Origin: DATKIY01 sp035543875 | Lineage (GTDB): Bacteria; Actinomycetota; Actinomycetes; JAHEKZ01 | Assembly (NCBI GenBank): GCA_035543875.1 | Contig: DATKIY010000199.1 | Span: 1-5,731 of the forward strand | Direction: 5' to 3' | DNA: 5,731 nt | Part shown: positions 5,067 through 5,731 of the stretch, one piece after another | Layout: every line of letters begins with the position of its first letter | How positions within the stretch are numbered: the first letter of the stretch is position 1 | The notes under the pieces: model-generated | The model's database searches: none | What the model saw: only the letters and a program-made list of their open reading frames with translations | Told to the model about the DNA's origin: nothing | Made by a program: the position numbers and the translations under genes

Positions 5067-5731
5067 CTAGGCGAAGCGGATTGATCCGACGATCTGCTGG
5101 ATCTCATGTTTTAGCTCGGCGTTCGCGTCTTGACTCGTCTCTGCCACGACGAAGAAACGTGTCCCGTCTACCTCAAGCATCCAGATCCGAATAGTGTTGC
5201 CCACGTGAGTGGCAGCCCAGGAAGGGCCAGCCATAACGTTGTTCCAGGTGAAAAAGTAGCCCGGGTCGCAGCCGACGTCGTGACGAACCTTGACCTCCAC
5301 GTACACCGCGGGTATTCCACCAAAATTGACGTTTGACGATTCGGTCACCAGCCCGACACCCGGCGCGACCGCAACTTCGTCGGCCAGTTGGTGCAACGAC
5401 GAAACCTTGGAGTGACTCAACAGGTGCGGGCAGAGCTCTGTGGAGGCTCCATCGGGAAATCCCGTCCATTAAATGATGCCCTCTGCATCTTGCGGTCCCA
5501 CAATGCTCTTGCTGATGTTGACATTTCCATACATACCCCAGCCGCGCGAGGGCATGACGAACGACAACCGAACACCGTCGACAGACAGCGAGTGCCTGCC
5601 GTGAACCGGGAAACGAACTGGAGCAATTTTCATGCTCGGGCGTGCCCGTTCGTGGCGGCAAACGGACTCCGCAAGGGCCAAGCTCGTCCGTGGAGGTTCA
5701 TTTAGAAACCCAGGGATGATTTGACTAAACT
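5067..5731 (-). pseudogene. Conserved actinobacterial C-terminal domain protein interrupted by one in-frame TAA (5' end outside window)
   Basis: One minus-strand frame stays open from the right edge to a TAG at 5067-5069 except for a single TAA at 5469-5471. Both sides of the stop belong to the same domain. Upstream: HGRHSLSVDGVRLSFVMPSR, then a GWGMYGNVNISKS and IVGPQDAEGII stretch. Downstream: WTGFPDGAS, GCDPGYFFTW, VGNTIRIWMLEVDGTRFFV and the ending EIQQIVGSIRF. In relatives I recall, the text runs II-(F/Y)-WT-x-FPDG, so the stop replaces one aromatic codon; TAT or TAC to TAA is a single change. The frame is otherwise undamaged, pointing to a recent nonsense mutation or a base-call error. 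No good restart exists after the stop: the first candidate, TTG 5420, lacks a ribosome site and drops the first half. At the 5' side TTG 5681 and ATG 5633 also lack ribosome sites, so the gene may begin beyond the window, as in relatives that have an N-terminal region before GRHSL-x-VDG. The function of the domain is unknown. Confidence 0.7.

Noticed and set aside
5067..5420. The downstream half of the interrupted gene as an independent 117-residue gene starting at TTG 5420
   Set aside because: No ribosome site precedes the TTG, and the protein would begin in the middle of the domain, missing strands that lie in the same frame beyond the TAA.
5469..5471. Programmed stop-codon readthrough or recoding at the TAA
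   Set aside because: TAA is not a selenocysteine or pyrrolysine codon, the following base is not the leaky C, and no stimulatory structure was evident. A mutation or sequencing error is simpler.
5388..5705. Plus-strand 105-codon open frame opposite the interrupted gene
   Set aside because: The opposite strand carries the conserved domain motifs on both sides of the stop, so this frame is a shadow.

Overview
The window reads as ordinary chromosome from a moderately high-GC actinobacterium (Actinomycetota). This rests on G/C-rich third codon positions, GTG starts, and protein families typical of that phylum: a DUF664/DinB protein in a mycothiol-transferase-like style, a stand-alone DUF1905, a cytoplasmic sulfite-oxidase-like protein paired with a small flavin reductase, and a C-terminal domain ending in an IQQIV-SIRF signature. 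I cannot name the genus. I see no insertion sequence, integrase, CRISPR array, tRNA or rRNA.

Left part (1-2124, plus strand). The window opens with the 3' end of a RidA/YjgF-like gene. A 275-base stretch without a convincing gene follows. Next come a 74-residue single-pass membrane protein and, 39 bases later, a six-helix DUF4386-type membrane protein. After a 108-base gap lies a 196-residue protein made of two tandem copies of a dimeric alpha/beta-barrel (ABM/ferredoxin-like) domain, probably starting at a GTG.

Middle (2132-3458, minus strand). A two-gene operon encodes a molybdopterin-binding sulfite-oxidase-like protein, followed with an 8-base overlap by an FNR-type flavin/NAD(P)H reductase. 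Together they look like a cytoplasmic redox pair: the reductase takes electrons from NAD(P)H and the Mo protein carries out an unknown oxidation or reduction. The reductase gene converges on the barrel-protein gene with only 7 bases between stops.

Right part (3636-5731). Diverging from the Mo operon, a DUF664/DinB gene and a DUF1905 gene are joined by an ATGA overlap. They converge on a minus-strand gene for a small lipoprotein with a carboxypeptidase-regulatory-like beta-sandwich, which may be translated from a leaderless transcript and has a 6-6-6 inverted repeat upstream. The last item, on the minus strand and running off the right edge, is a conserved actinobacterial domain protein interrupted by a single in-frame TAA at a position where the family has an aromatic residue. 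It is probably a recent pseudogene or a sequencing error.

The most noteworthy points are this lone nonsense codon, the Mo-protein/reductase pair of unknown substrate, and the internally duplicated barrel protein. I found no sign of a defence system or other exotic multi-gene system.
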